Shown: positions 9,782 to 17,309 of the stretch, one piece after another
Layout of the letters: each line of letters opens with the position of its first letter
How positions within the stretch are numbered: position 1 is the stretch's first letter
Assembly: GCA_021156385.1 (NCBI GenBank)
Contig: JAJNDL010000001.1
Coordinates: 1-18,612 of the forward strand
From: Moraxellaceae bacterium
GTDB lineage: Bacteria > Pseudomonadota > Gammaproteobacteria > Pseudomonadales > Moraxellaceae
Direction: 5' to 3'
Length of the DNA: 18,612 nucleotides
Notes under the pieces: generated by a model
Seen by the model: the letters and a program-made list of their open reading frames with translations, nothing else
What the model was told of the DNA's origin: nothing
Databases searched by the model: none
Program-made: the position numbers and the translations under genes

Positions 9782-12565
9782 TCATGTCTCGCGCACGACC
9801 TCGCGCAATGCCTTGCGCAGATCGCCCAGCCTGGGCGGCTTGCTCAGGACGCGGTCGACCTCCGGCGGCACCTCGTTGTCGCTGACCAGGCGCTGCCCCC
9901 ATCCCGTGAGCATGATGACGGGCGTGTCCGGCGCCACCGCCTTGACCGCCTCCGCCACCTTGCGTCCGTCGACGTAGGGCATGCCGAGGTCCGTTATCAC
10001 CACCGAGAACGGCTCGCCGTGCTCCCGGGCGGTGAGGAAGGCATCTATGCCCTTCTGCCCCCCTTCCGCCGTGATGACGGCATGACCGTCGTCGCGCAAC
10101 GTGTCGTGCAGCGAATTGATCACCAGCGGATCGTCGTCGATGACGAGGATGCGCAGGAGTTGCCGGGGCCCGGAACCGGTGCCCGGCTCCGACGCACCGA
10201 CCACGGCGTTGCCGACCCGGAAGCCGAGGCGGATGCGGGTGCCCCGGCCGGGCGCGCTGTCGATGCTGATTTCAGCGCTGTGCCGCTTCACCATGCCGTA
10301 GACCATGGCCAGGCCCAGCCCGGTGCCGCGCTCGCCCTTGGTCGTGAAGAAGGGTTCCAGGCATTTGCGCCGGGTTTCCTCGTCCATGCCGACACCGGTG
10401 TCGCCGACCTCGACGTAGACGCACTCCGCCTCGCCGCGCTCGATTCCGGTGGCGATCGTCACCGTGCCGTTGCCGGGGATCGCGTCGACCGCATTGAATA
10501 TGAGGTTGGTCAGCGCCTCGCGGATTTCCCCCTCGACGCCCATGAAGACCGGCAGGTCCGGCGCCAGCCGGGTCTGCACGTCGATGAACACGCCGCGCTG
10601 CTGCGGCATGTCGCTCCAGCGCGCCTGCGTGAGGTCCAGCACCTGCTGCACGAGGCCGTTGAGTCGCACCGGTGCCAGCGAGAGCTCGCTGTGGCGCGGC
10701 CGGTAGAACTCGCGCATGCGCGCGACGGTCTGTGCCACGTCGTCGATGGCGCGCTGGATGGTCTCCAGGTAGCGGCGGGCGTTGGCGCTCAGGTTGGGCT
10801 CGCGTTCGAGCAGCGCCTCGGTGTAGAGCGCCATCGGCGAGATCGCGTTGTTGATGTCGTGCGCTATGCCGCTGGCCATCTGCCCGAGCGCGCGCAGACG
10901 CTCCTGCTGCAGGATGGCCTGCTGGGTCTGGCGCAGGTCCTCGTAGGCTTGCCGCAGCGCATCGTAGAGCTGCACCTGGTGCAGCGCGAGTCCGGCATGC
11001 TCGCTGAGCTGGCGCAGGAATTCGCAATCCGTGCTGCTGAAGCCATCTGCCGTCTCGCGCGCCGCCACCAGCACGCCGAACACCCGGCTCTCCACCAGCA
11101 GTGGCGAAATCACCAGCGACCGCAGGCCGACCGCCGCCAGGCGTTGCGGGAACGGGAAGTGCACGCCGGCGATGTCGGGCTCGTAGACCAGCTGGCCCTG
11201 TACACAGCGCGACAGGCCGTTCTGGTCGATCGGCACCTGCGTCGCGTCGCCCATTTCCAGCCTCGCGGCAAGATCGCCATGCCGGCCGCCCACGCCGCTG
11301 ACCGTGAGCAGCTGGGCCTCGGCGTCGTAAAGGAAGACACAGCCGAAATCGACGAGCAGGTTTTCCTCCAGGCAGCGGACCAGGACCTGGAAAATGCTGT
11401 CCAGGTCCTGGCGCTCACCGATGGCACGGGTGATGCGGTGCAGCAGGTTGAGGCGGCTCAGCTGCGCCTGCACGCGCGCCTCCGCCTGCCGGCGCTCGGT
11501 GATGTCGGTGATGAAGCCGCAGAACGAAACCCGGTCGCCATTGCGGAGCAGGCTGATGCGGAATTCCACCGGAAATTCCTCGCCGTTGCGGCGCAGCGCA
11601 TGCATTTCCAGCAGCCGGTCCAGTACCGGCGCGGCGCCGGATTCGCGGAAGCGCCGCAGGCCGCTGCGGTGAGCCTCGCGATGGCGGGGCGGAATGATGA
11701 GTTCCGCCAGATCGCGGCCCTGCGCTTCGGTGCGGCTCCAGCCGAACATGGACTCCGCACAGGCATTCCAGTCGACGATGTGCCCGCCGGCATCGATCAC
11801 GATGACGCTGCTGAGGGCGGAGTCCATGACGGCGCGCAGGCGCGTCGCGCTTTCCTTCAGTGCCGAGCTCTGCTCCTCGATGCGCGTCAGCATGCGGTTG
11901 AAGGCCGCGGTGAGCTGGCCGGGCTCGTCCTGGCCCAGCTGTACGGCGCGGATCGAATAATCGCCCCGCTCGGAAACCGTCCGCGCCACATCCGCCAGGG
12001 CTGTGATGGGACGCAGGATCTGTCCCTGCAGGAGGCGCGAGAGCAGGTAGGCGATGGCGATCGCGAGCAGCAGCACGACGGCCGAGACTTCCGCGTAGGC
12101 CAGCATCTGGCGGCGGAAGACGCCGAGGTCCGACGCCAGGTACAACGTGCCCAGGCGCGGCCCGTCGCCCTGCTGTACCACCAGTGTTCCGGTCAGGTAC
12201 TGCTCGCCGAAGTGGAAGCCGTCCCGGCCTGGCCGCGCCGGCAGCGCTGTCGCGGAAAGGTCGGCCGGATAGGTGGCGAACAGGCGGCCGGCATTGTCGT
12301 AGAGTCCGGCGAAGACGATGTGCGGATCCGCACGCAGCGCCGCCAGCACGTCGCGGGCATCGCCGGCGTTGTCGAAGGCCAGCGCGGCGGTACTGTTGGT
12401 CGCAACGACGCGGCCCAGCGTGCCGAGGTCGTCCACCATGCCCTGGCGGAAGGTGCGCGACTCATAGGCGACGAAGCCGATGCAGGCCAGCAGCAGCACC
12501 ACACCGCTGGTCACCAGGATGGCGAGCGTGAGCTTGCGTCCGATGGGCAAGTCGCGGAAGGACAT
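9782..12565 (-). CDS. Membrane hybrid histidine kinase with CHASE8-like sensor
   Basis: A 927-residue inner-membrane kinase. TM1 is at about 12-34. A periplasmic segment at about 35-153 carries NSTAALAFDNAGDA and a DPHIVFAGLYDNAGRLF stretch, a pattern I associate with CHASE8 (the YfiN-type periplasmic domain). TM2 is at about 157-178, followed by HAMP (to about 232), PAS (about 247-358) and GAF (about 385-525). The HisKA region has H569 in GIAHDINN, the HATPase has DTGVGM and GTGLGLAMVYG, and the C-terminal receiver (about 800-925) has IDDD and D859 in ITDLGMP. The architecture suggests a YfiR-controlled sensor feeding a phosphorelay. It starts 4 bases after the yfiR-like gene ends, with a G-rich ribosome binding site inside that gene's end. 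The CHASE8 call rests on pattern recognition; the kinase call is firm. Confidence 0.92.
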   Translation of the reverse strand: MSFRDLPIGRKLTLAILVTSGVVLLLACIGFVAYESRTFRQGMVDDLGTLGRVVATNSTAALAFDNAGDARDVLAALRADPHIVFAGLYDNAGRLFATYPADLSATALPARPGRDGFHFGEQYLTGTLVVQQGDGPRLGTLYLASDLGVFRRQMLAYAEVSAVVLLLAIAIAYLLSRLLQGQILRPITALADVARTVSERGDYSIRAVQLGQDEPGQLTAAFNRMLTRIEEQSSALKESATRLRAVMDSALSSVIVIDAGGHIVDWNACAESMFGWSRTEAQGRDLAELIIPPRHREAHRSGLRRFRESGAAPVLDRLLEMHALRRNGEEFPVEFRISLLRNGDRVSFCGFITDITERRQAEARVQAQLSRLNLLHRITRAIGERQDLDSIFQVLVRCLEENLLVDFGCVFLYDAEAQLLTVSGVGGRHGDLAARLEMGDATQVPIDQNGLSRCVQGQLVYEPDIAGVHFPFPQRLAAVGLRSLVISPLLVESRVFGVLVAARETADGFSSTDCEFLRQLSEHAGLALHQVQLYDALRQAYEDLRQTQQAILQQERLRALGQMASGIAHDINNAISPMALYTEALLEREPNLSANARRYLETIQRAIDDVAQTVARMREFYRPRHSELSLAPVRLNGLVQQVLDLTQARWSDMPQQRGVFIDVQTRLAPDLPVFMGVEGEIREALTNLIFNAVDAIPGNGTVTIATGIERGEAECVYVEVGDTGVGMDEETRRKCLEPFFTTKGERGTGLGLAMVYGMVKRHSAEISIDSAPGRGTRIRLGFRVGNAVVGASEPGTGSGPRQLLRILVIDDDPLVINSLHDTLRDDGHAVITAEGGQKGIDAFLTAREHGEPFSVVITDLGMPYVDGRKVAEAVKAVAPDTPVIMLTGWGQRLVSDNEVPPEVDRVLSKPPRLGDLRKALREVVRET

Positions 12566-12569
12566 TGCG

Positions 12570-13157
12570 CTATCCCCCCGGCGTGGCGAGTTCGGATGCC
12601 CGCAACAGCTTGGAGCTGATCCTCAGCCCTGCCGACCGGGCCGCCTCCGGATTGATCCACAGGCGGATGCGCCGGTCCTCCAGCATGAAGCCGATGATGC
12701 CACCACCGCGCACGAAGCTGTCGCCGTTGCTGACGGTGAGGATGTTCCTGCCGTGGAGCGATTCCAGGATTCCCTTCAGGTTCGCCTGTTCCGAGTCGCT
12801 GACGAACAGGATGTGACAGGCACCGACTTCGTCGACGTGCCGGTAGCGCTGAACCTGCAGCGGGTGCCCTTTCACCACCTCGCCCTGCACCGTCTCGTCA
12901 AGGTAGTCGCCGAACGGATCGTCGCCCAGCACGCAGACGGACAGCGGGGCCTGTGCCGACGCGAAGGCCTGCTGCGGCCACTCCACGAACTGGCTGAAAC
13001 GATAAAGGAAGACCGCCTTGAGCTGATACTCCAGGGACGGCTTTGCCGTCGCCTGTCCTCCCGCCAGCAACGCCAGCACGGCGATCCCTGCCCTGCAGGC
13101 TGTGGCGATCCGGCGTCCGCGGCATGCGCCGCATGAAAGGAGGTTCAGTAGCGCCAT
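12570..13157 (-). CDS. YfiR family (DUF4154) periplasmic protein
   Basis: A 195-residue exported protein. A basic region (RGRR) and a hydrophobic stretch at about 22-34 ending near ATA-KP make a signal peptide. The mature part opens with EYQLKAVFLYRFSQFVEWP (43-61), the hallmark of YfiR, followed by CVLGDDPFG (75-83), CHILFVSDSE (114-123), and near the C-terminus the IRLWINPEAARSAGLRISS segment. C75 and C114 match the family's first conserved cysteine pair; the second pair of Pseudomonas YfiR is absent. YfiR is known to bind and repress the periplasmic domain of the diguanylate cyclase YfiN. Here the adjacent CHASE8-type histidine kinase is the likely partner. The start overlaps the receptor gene by 13 bases, with GGGAAG upstream, so translation is probably coupled. 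Confidence 0.9.
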   Translation of the reverse strand: MALLNLLSCGACRGRRIATACRAGIAVLALLAGGQATAKPSLEYQLKAVFLYRFSQFVEWPQQAFASAQAPLSVCVLGDDPFGDYLDETVQGEVVKGHPLQVQRYRHVDEVGACHILFVSDSEQANLKGILESLHGRNILTVSNGDSFVRGGGIIGFMLEDRRIRLWINPEAARSAGLRISSKLLRASELATPGG

Positions 13158-15124
13158 GTCAGCTTCCCGAAAACGCTGCGCTGGATGTCGTGCGGCGGGG
13201 TGGGTGGCGCCGTGCCGAATTCGACATGCCGGGAATGCAGAAGATTGCGCCCGAGCAGCGAGAATTCCAGGGCAGGCAGCCGCGCGGGATGCCAGCCCAG
13301 CCGCACGTCCAGCTCGGTATAGGCGGGGACGTTCCGGTTCCGGATGGCGCTGACGTAACGCAGCATGCCGTCGACTTCCCAGCGCTCGCGCAGGGTCAGC
13401 TCGGAGCGAAGCGAGAGCTGGTGATGCGGATCATGCGCTTCGCTGGCGCCGTAGCTGGAGTCCGTGCTGCCGGCCTGCGGACCGATGTCCATGCGCAGCT
13501 CGGTCAGGCCGGCATGCAGCCACCAGTCATCGGTCACGTGATAGTCCGCACGCAGCTCCACGCCGTAGGACTCGGCATTCTGGCCGTTGCCGATCACCAC
13601 CGGCAGCGGTGCCGGCGGAGCCACCTGCTCCAGGCTGCGCACGTCGGCATAGTCGTTGTAGAAGGTCGACACGGCGAGGTTCAGGCGCGGCCCCAGCCGG
13701 CCGCGATAGCCGAGCTCCCAGGCCACCAGCTCTTCGGGTTCGAAACCGGGGCCGCCGGCGAGCAGGTGCGGCGGCGCCGCGGGCACGAAGAAGTCACGGT
13801 CGATGCGCGACGGCAGCCTTTCGGCGCGGGACACGGCGGCCCACCACAGTTGTTCGCGACGCGCATGCCAGGCGATGCGCGCGCTTGGCTCGACGGCATG
13901 GTGGCCGTAGGCACCGCGCTCGAGCTTGCTGCCCAGCGTCAGGTAGAGCCTGTCGGGCAGCAACGCGATCTCGTCCTGGAAGAAGCCGCTTATCCATTCC
14001 TGCTCGAGCTGCGGCGGCATGAAGGCGAGCTGGGCCGAGTTCGCGACGTCGTCGCGCGACTGGCGGTAGTTCAGTCCCCAGACGATGTCGTGGCGTTCGC
14101 CGGCGCGTACGTGGTGCTGGAAATCCGCGGCCCAGGTCTCGAGATCCTCGCCGAAGACGCCGGGAATGTTGCGATGGGTCCGGTCGAAGTAGACCTGCAC
14201 CTGCAGGTCCGAGTGCGCCGAGAGCCGGCGTGTCCAGCGGCTGGAGACATTGCCGCCCTCGATGTCGATGTCGCTGCCCAGCGGCTGCTCACTGCTGCCG
14301 TCGTAGATGTCGCCCTGCACCATGACGAGGTCGACCGCAGTCGGTTCCCAGCCCACACGGAAACCTCCCTGCCCCATCCTCCAGGCGTCGCTGCCATCCT
14401 GGCCACCCAGTTCCGTGGCATCACGCCCGGTCAATTTCCCGTAGACGCGATAATGCAGTCCGGGGCGGATCCGGTCGGCCCAGCGCAGGGCGAGGCTGTC
14501 GCGCAGCTCCGTGCCCGCGCCGGCGGCCAGTACGACGCCATCCGTCGACTTCGCAGTCCTCGTGATGATGTTGATGACACCGTTGACGGCATTGGTGCCC
14601 CACAGGGTGGTGCCGGGGCCACTGATGACCTCGATGCGGTCGATGTCCTCGAGCAGGGTGTCCTGCGCGTCCCAGAACACGCCGGCATACAACGGCGTGT
14701 AGACGATGCGTCCGTCGATCTGCACCAGCAGCTTGTTGGCGGTCGAGTTGTTGAAGCCGCGCGCGGTGATGGCCCACTGCCGCGCATCGATCTGCGCCAC
14801 CTGCAGGTTGGTTGCCAGACGCAGTGCTTCGGGCAGGCTGGTGGCCCCGGAACGGCGGATATCCTCCTGCGTGATCACCTGGATGGAGGAAGGCGCAGCG
14901 GAAATCTTTTCCGGCCGCCTGAACACGGATGTCACGTTGATGTTCAGCAGCTCGTCCATGCTGAGCTGCTTCAGGTCGCTGGCCGGCGACGGGTCGTCGG
15001 TGCGCGCCGAGCGTGCCGGCATGGCAACCAGCGCCATGGCCAGAAAGGTGATCAGCAGCCCCCACTTGCGACGGAAGCAGAAACTGCGCCCTGACGTAAT
15101 GCAGAAAACGGTGCACGGCTCCAT
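13145..15124 (-). CDS. TonB-dependent outer-membrane receptor
   Basis: A 659-residue beta-barrel receptor. A long n-region and the hydrophobic KWGLLITFLAMALVAMPARSA form the signal peptide. The LSMDELLNINVTSV motif (about 54-67) is a common N-terminal signature of receptors of this type. The plug domain follows (about 70-175), with ARGFNN, QIDGR and the IEVISGPGTTLWG and NAVNGVINIIT segments. The barrel occupies the rest and ends in aromatic TWRY, as expected for outer-membrane assembly. Such proteins import ligands using TonB energy, but here the downstream YfiR and kinases suggest a sensory role. The ligand is unknown. The ATG at 15124 is preferred to an in-frame GTG at 15130 because GGGAG is correctly spaced only for the ATG. 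It is the first gene of a four-gene operon. Confidence 0.94.
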   Translation of the reverse strand: MEPCTVFCITSGRSFCFRRKWGLLITFLAMALVAMPARSARTDDPSPASDLKQLSMDELLNINVTSVFRRPEKISAAPSSIQVITQEDIRRSGATSLPEALRLATNLQVAQIDARQWAITARGFNNSTANKLLVQIDGRIVYTPLYAGVFWDAQDTLLEDIDRIEVISGPGTTLWGTNAVNGVINIITRTAKSTDGVVLAAGAGTELRDSLALRWADRIRPGLHYRVYGKLTGRDATELGGQDGSDAWRMGQGGFRVGWEPTAVDLVMVQGDIYDGSSEQPLGSDIDIEGGNVSSRWTRRLSAHSDLQVQVYFDRTHRNIPGVFGEDLETWAADFQHHVRAGERHDIVWGLNYRQSRDDVANSAQLAFMPPQLEQEWISGFFQDEIALLPDRLYLTLGSKLERGAYGHHAVEPSARIAWHARREQLWWAAVSRAERLPSRIDRDFFVPAAPPHLLAGGPGFEPEELVAWELGYRGRLGPRLNLAVSTFYNDYADVRSLEQVAPPAPLPVVIGNGQNAESYGVELRADYHVTDDWWLHAGLTELRMDIGPQAGSTDSSYGASEAHDPHHQLSLRSELTLRERWEVDGMLRYVSAIRNRNVPAYTELDVRLGWHPARLPALEFSLLGRNLLHSRHVEFGTAPPTPPHDIQRSVFGKLTWRY

Positions 15125-15129
15125 TGGCA

Positions 15130-15134
15130 CTCCC
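15130..15134 (-). promoter_or_regulatory. Ribosome binding site of the receptor gene
   Basis: GGGAG with spacer TGCCA before the ATG at 15124. An alternative GTG at 15128-15130 overlaps this site and is therefore unlikely to be the start. Confidence 0.7.
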
Positions 15135-15185
15135 GCTCGAAGGTCGTGCCGGGCCCGAAAGAAAAGATGCAGGTCCGGACGCCCT

Positions 15186-15323
15186 CGGTTTTTTTAGTCT
15201 TCCATGAATCTAGATGCGGAAGGAACCATTTGCCTAACCGGAACCAGGGTGTCGCAACCCGTGCAAGGCAGGCCCATTCGGCCTTGTTGATGAATTCGTA
15301 CTGCGCTGGCGGATTTGTGCGCA
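15186..15323 (-). promoter_or_regulatory. Hairpin-rich leader of the receptor mRNA
   Basis: In the minus strand, four hairpins follow in series. They are TGCGC/GCGCA (15319-15323 with 15302-15306), CAAGGC/GCCTTG (15281-15286 with 15264-15269), GGGT/ACCC (15257-15260 with 15247-15250), and an extended stem with outer arms CGGTT/AACCG (15236-15240 with 15186-15190) and inner arms CTTCC/GGAAG (15218-15222 with 15199-15203). With the candidate promoter this leader would be about 226 bases, long for a receptor gene. I recognise no riboswitch class. Confidence 0.3.
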
Positions 15324-15357
15324 ATCAAAGCGTCATAATCACAAGTGCCGGAAATTT

Positions 15358-15385
15358 ATTATCTTTTCTTCGGAAAAAATGACAG
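15358..15385 (-). promoter_or_regulatory. Candidate promoter of the receptor operon
   Basis: Reading the minus strand, -35 CTGTCA (15380-15385, four of six consensus bases), a 16-base spacer and -10 GATAAT (15358-15363, five of six) lie in an AT-rich patch. The start point would be near 15350. Confidence 0.35.
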
Positions 15386-15483
15386 TCGAAGCGAGCTTTA
15401 CGGCTTCTTTACGCAGGCTCCGTACTAAGTTCATGAGTCGAAATACATACCGGCACCCGGCTTCATGAGCGTGCTCGCGAGTT

Positions 15484-15514
15484 AAAAATTTTTGAGAAAC
15501 GTGACGAGGTTCTC
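15484..15514 (-). terminator. Possible weak terminator after the gene at 15544
   Basis: In the minus strand, GAGAAC pairs with GTTTCTC (15509-15514 with 15494-15500, one bulge), followed by AAAAATTTTT. The stem is AT-rich and the A tract separates it from the U tract, so its strength is doubtful. Confidence 0.3.
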
Positions 15515-15543
15515 GCTGCACCGGATGCTGCAGCCGCCTGATC

Positions 15544-16401
15544 TCAGTGCTGTGTCGAACTCTGCAGCAAGCGGCTCTGTGACTGCCAGAACCGGTCGAG
15601 GTGCTCCAGGGCATTGAAGCCGGCCTGGAAGAAGACCTCCTGGTCCAGCGCGTCGTGCACGCTGGCGGCCTCCACCAGGTAGAGCACATGACGGGCCTGC
15701 AGCCGCGCATGCGTCTCCGCCACCGGGAAGAAGCCGGCATCCGGGAATTTCACGCCGAGCACTTCGCAGCAGCCCCGCAGGCCACGCCCGAGGCGCTGCC
15801 AGAAATCGGTGCTGATACCGTTTTCCAGCGCGAGCATGGTGCCCAGCGCAAGGCCGGGATCGGCGGCGTTGTAGCCGCCCGTCACCAGCCGGCAGAGCTG
15901 GTCGGTGGCCGGCTGTGCCTGCTGCAGGTCGGCCTCCTGCATCGACTCGGGCAGGTTGTGCCGCCAGGCGGTCCACCAGGACTGCAGCCGTTCGCTCATC
16001 ACATAGGGATCGCCCATGCCCAGGCCGGGCAGCGGCGGACACCAGGGGACGCCTTCTTCGTCGAAGCAGATCACCACGGCAGTGCCGTATTCGCTGTCGG
16101 CCCGGCGCTTGTCCTGGCTGAGGCTGCGTGCGTGCTGTTCGCGCGCCAGGGCGAGCTGGCGCAGGAACATGACGAGCTGGGCCAGCGAGTCCAACAGCGC
16201 CTCCAGCGGGGGAGCGGCGCTGTCCTGCTCGAGCTGGTCCAGCCAGGCATTGTGGGTCAGTGCCTGGTGGCGGCCCAGCTCGTTGTTGCAACGCCGCTGC
16301 AGCTCCAGGAAATCGGCCCGGTGACGGGAATCGATGTGGGCCGGCGGGGCCACATGCCATTCCACGGCATGGGCGCGCATACGGCTACGCATTACGGCCA
16401 T
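15544..16401 (-). CDS. Uncharacterised protein, possibly heme-oxygenase-like diiron fold
   Basis: A 285-residue, mostly alpha-helical, soluble protein without a signal peptide. The C-terminal half resembles Haem_oxygenas_2 / iron-containing redox proteins in layout. A helix carries LALEN (E193), then a GRGLRG turn, a FF motif (224-225), and a helix with ETHARLQARH. The heme-oxygenase-like diiron enzymes keep H-x3-D-x2-H in that helix; here it reads H231-x3-Q235-x2-H238, with Asp replaced by Gln. If the family match is right, metal binding may be altered or lost. The N-terminal half (1-150), with IDSRHRADFLELQRR and several Trp/Pro-rich stretches, I do not recognise. The start at 16401 has GAGGA about 6 bases upstream. 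It is transcribed toward the receptor operon but separated from it by 419 bases. The gene is real; the function is a weak inference. Confidence 0.75.
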   Translation of the reverse strand: MAVMRSRMRAHAVEWHVAPPAHIDSRHRADFLELQRRCNNELGRHQALTHNAWLDQLEQDSAAPPLEALLDSLAQLVMFLRQLALAREQHARSLSQDKRRADSEYGTAVVICFDEEGVPWCPPLPGLGMGDPYVMSERLQSWWTAWRHNLPESMQEADLQQAQPATDQLCRLVTGGYNAADPGLALGTMLALENGISTDFWQRLGRGLRGCCEVLGVKFPDAGFFPVAETHARLQARHVLYLVEAASVHDALDQEVFFQAGFNALEHLDRFWQSQSRLLQSSTQH

Positions 16402-16447
16402 GTAATGTCCTCGGCACGGTTCGCCAAGCTCAGCCTAGAACAGACGA

Positions 16448-16498
16448 CTTAGCCTGCCAGGGTCTTTTACAAATTCATCTAAGACCCTGCGGCTTAAG
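16448..16498. repeat. Long inverted repeat upstream of the gene at 16401
   Basis: Nine-base perfect arms CAGGGTCTT (16458-16466) and AAGACCCTG (16481-16489) flank a 14-base AT-rich centre. The stem continues outward past an internal loop with GCC/GGC (16452-16454 with 16491-16493; the first G also pairs) and CTTA/TAAG (16448-16451 with 16495-16498, one bulge). No U tract follows on either strand, so it is not a standard terminator. Its position 47 bases before the start suggests an operator or leader structure. Confidence 0.6.
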
Positions 16499-16524
16499 AG
16501 CCTGCCGCCAGGCGCGGGAGTCTT

Positions 16525-16551
16525 GGGTCCGGCCAGCCATGGCCCGGACCC
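16525..16551. repeat. Strong GC hairpin GGGTCCGG / CCGGACCC
   Basis: Eight-base perfect arms (16525-16532 with 16544-16551) plus two inner pairs across a one-base bulge, with loop AGCCAT. It lies 52 bases past the DUF1285 stop. It may protect the 3' end of that transcript or pause RNA polymerase, but it has no U tract on either side. Confidence 0.55.
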
Positions 16552-16572
16552 GGGTGGGTGCATGATGATTGC

Positions 16573-16585
16573 CAGCGGACCGCTG
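16573..16585. repeat. Short palindrome CAGCGG-A-CCGCTG
   Basis: A 13-base interrupted palindrome 18 bases past the DUF1285 stop. It is the third inverted repeat in the same 201-base gap. Confidence 0.35.
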
Positions 16586-16602
16586 CGGCCGGCTGCATCC
16601 GT

Positions 16603-17214
16603 CTACAGGTAGCCGATGACGTAGCGCTGGCCGGCACTGCTCACGGCCAGGGCGGGACGCCCGTCCATCTCCGTCTCCTCGCCCCAGTCCACCAGCTGGT
16701 AGTAGACGTTGCGCGAGATCAGGGCATCGAGGCGGTCGCGCACGTGCACGTAGGGGCTGGGCTCGAGGTCGTCCCGGAAGCTGACGCGGATGGGGTGGTC
16801 CGGCCCGGCCACGACCACGTCGCCGGTCTGCGTCGTGAACTTCAGGTACTGCAGGCCGCCTTCCTCGTGGCGCTCGACCTGCACCGCCAGGAACGGTGCG
16901 TCCTCGACGCGGATACGGACCTTCTCGACCGGTGTCACCAGGTAGTAATAGCCGTCGTCGTCGTGGCGCAGCACGGTGCTGAAGAGCCTGACCAGGGCCG
17001 GCCGGCCGATGGGCGTCCCCATGTAGAACCACTGGCCGTTGCGGCGGATCTCCATGTTGAGCTCGCCGCAGTACGGGGGGTCCCATTTGTGTACGGGCGG
17101 CAGGCCCTTCGGGTCGTTGCCCTCGGCATCCTTGAGCAGGCGCGCGATGGCCATGGGGTCGGCGCGCAACTGCGAGCTGCGGGGGGTGGCGGGCGTGGAG
17201 GTGCTGTCGCTCAT
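16603..17214 (-). CDS. DUF1285 domain protein
   Basis: A 203-residue soluble protein with the full DUF1285 signature: GLPPVHKW (37-44), YCGELNMEI, GTPIGR (66-71), then RLFSTVLR and LVTPVEK (92-98) followed by a VEDAPFLAV stretch. The family is widespread in proteobacteria and has a known beta-rich fold but no established function. The start is uncertain. The ATG at 17214 gives a typical MSDSTSTP opening and leaves the divergent promoter free, with a weak GGA 7 bases upstream. An ATG at 17274 in the same frame has AAGG too close and would overlap the -35 of the neighbouring promoter. The gene is divergent from the ETF-ubiquinone oxidoreductase gene. Confidence 0.9.
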   Translation of the reverse strand: MSDSTSTPATPRSSQLRADPMAIARLLKDAEGNDPKGLPPVHKWDPPYCGELNMEIRRNGQWFYMGTPIGRPALVRLFSTVLRHDDDGYYYLVTPVEKVRIRVEDAPFLAVQVERHEEGGLQYLKFTTQTGDVVVAGPDHPIRVSFRDDLEPSPYVHVRDRLDALISRNVYYQLVDWGEETEMDGRPALAVSSAGQRYVIGYL

Positions 17215-17273
17215 GACGGAATCCGGTCGGTCACGGGCCAATGTTGTGGTCGGCGAAAACATGCGACTCTGCA

Positions 17274-17302
17274 TTGGCCTTTCATAGTGAGGCTTTTATA
17301 CT
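17274..17302 (+). promoter_or_regulatory. Sigma-70 promoter for ETF-QO
   Basis: -35 TTGGCC (17274-17279, four of six), an exact 17-base spacer and -10 TATACT (17297-17302, five of six) in an AT-rich patch 103 bases before the start codon. Confidence 0.55.
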
Positions 17303-17309
17303 ACGCGCC

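Larger units (their letters stand above)
15125..15543. other. Intergenic region upstream of the receptor operon (419 bases)
   Basis: This gap lies between two minus-strand genes. It holds a possible terminator for the gene at 15544 (15484-15514), an AT-richer zone with a candidate minus-strand promoter (15358-15385), and a long leader with several hairpins (15186-15323). A 90-codon minus-strand frame starting near 15324 runs into the receptor start, has no ribosome binding site and looks like no known protein, so I did not call it. Confidence 0.6.

Noticed and set aside
13043..15094. Plus-strand frame of 683 codons opposite the TonB receptor
   Set aside because: Antisense shadow; the minus strand gives a full receptor with signal peptide, plug and aromatic C-terminus.
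15052..15324. 90-codon minus-strand frame in the receptor leader
   Set aside because: No ribosome binding site, no recognisable features, and it overlaps the well-supported receptor start in another frame.
15125..15350. A c-di-GMP-I riboswitch in the receptor leader
   Set aside because: I looked for it because of the YfiR link, but the conserved GACGCAAAGCC-type core and tetraloop/receptor pair are not present. The same is true of the gap at 847-913.
15544..16401. A heme-uptake locus formed by the heme-oxygenase-like gene and the TonB receptor
   Set aside because: The receptor lacks visible heme-receptor signatures (FRAP/NPNL box), the genes are 419 bases apart, and no ABC transporter or TonB is present.
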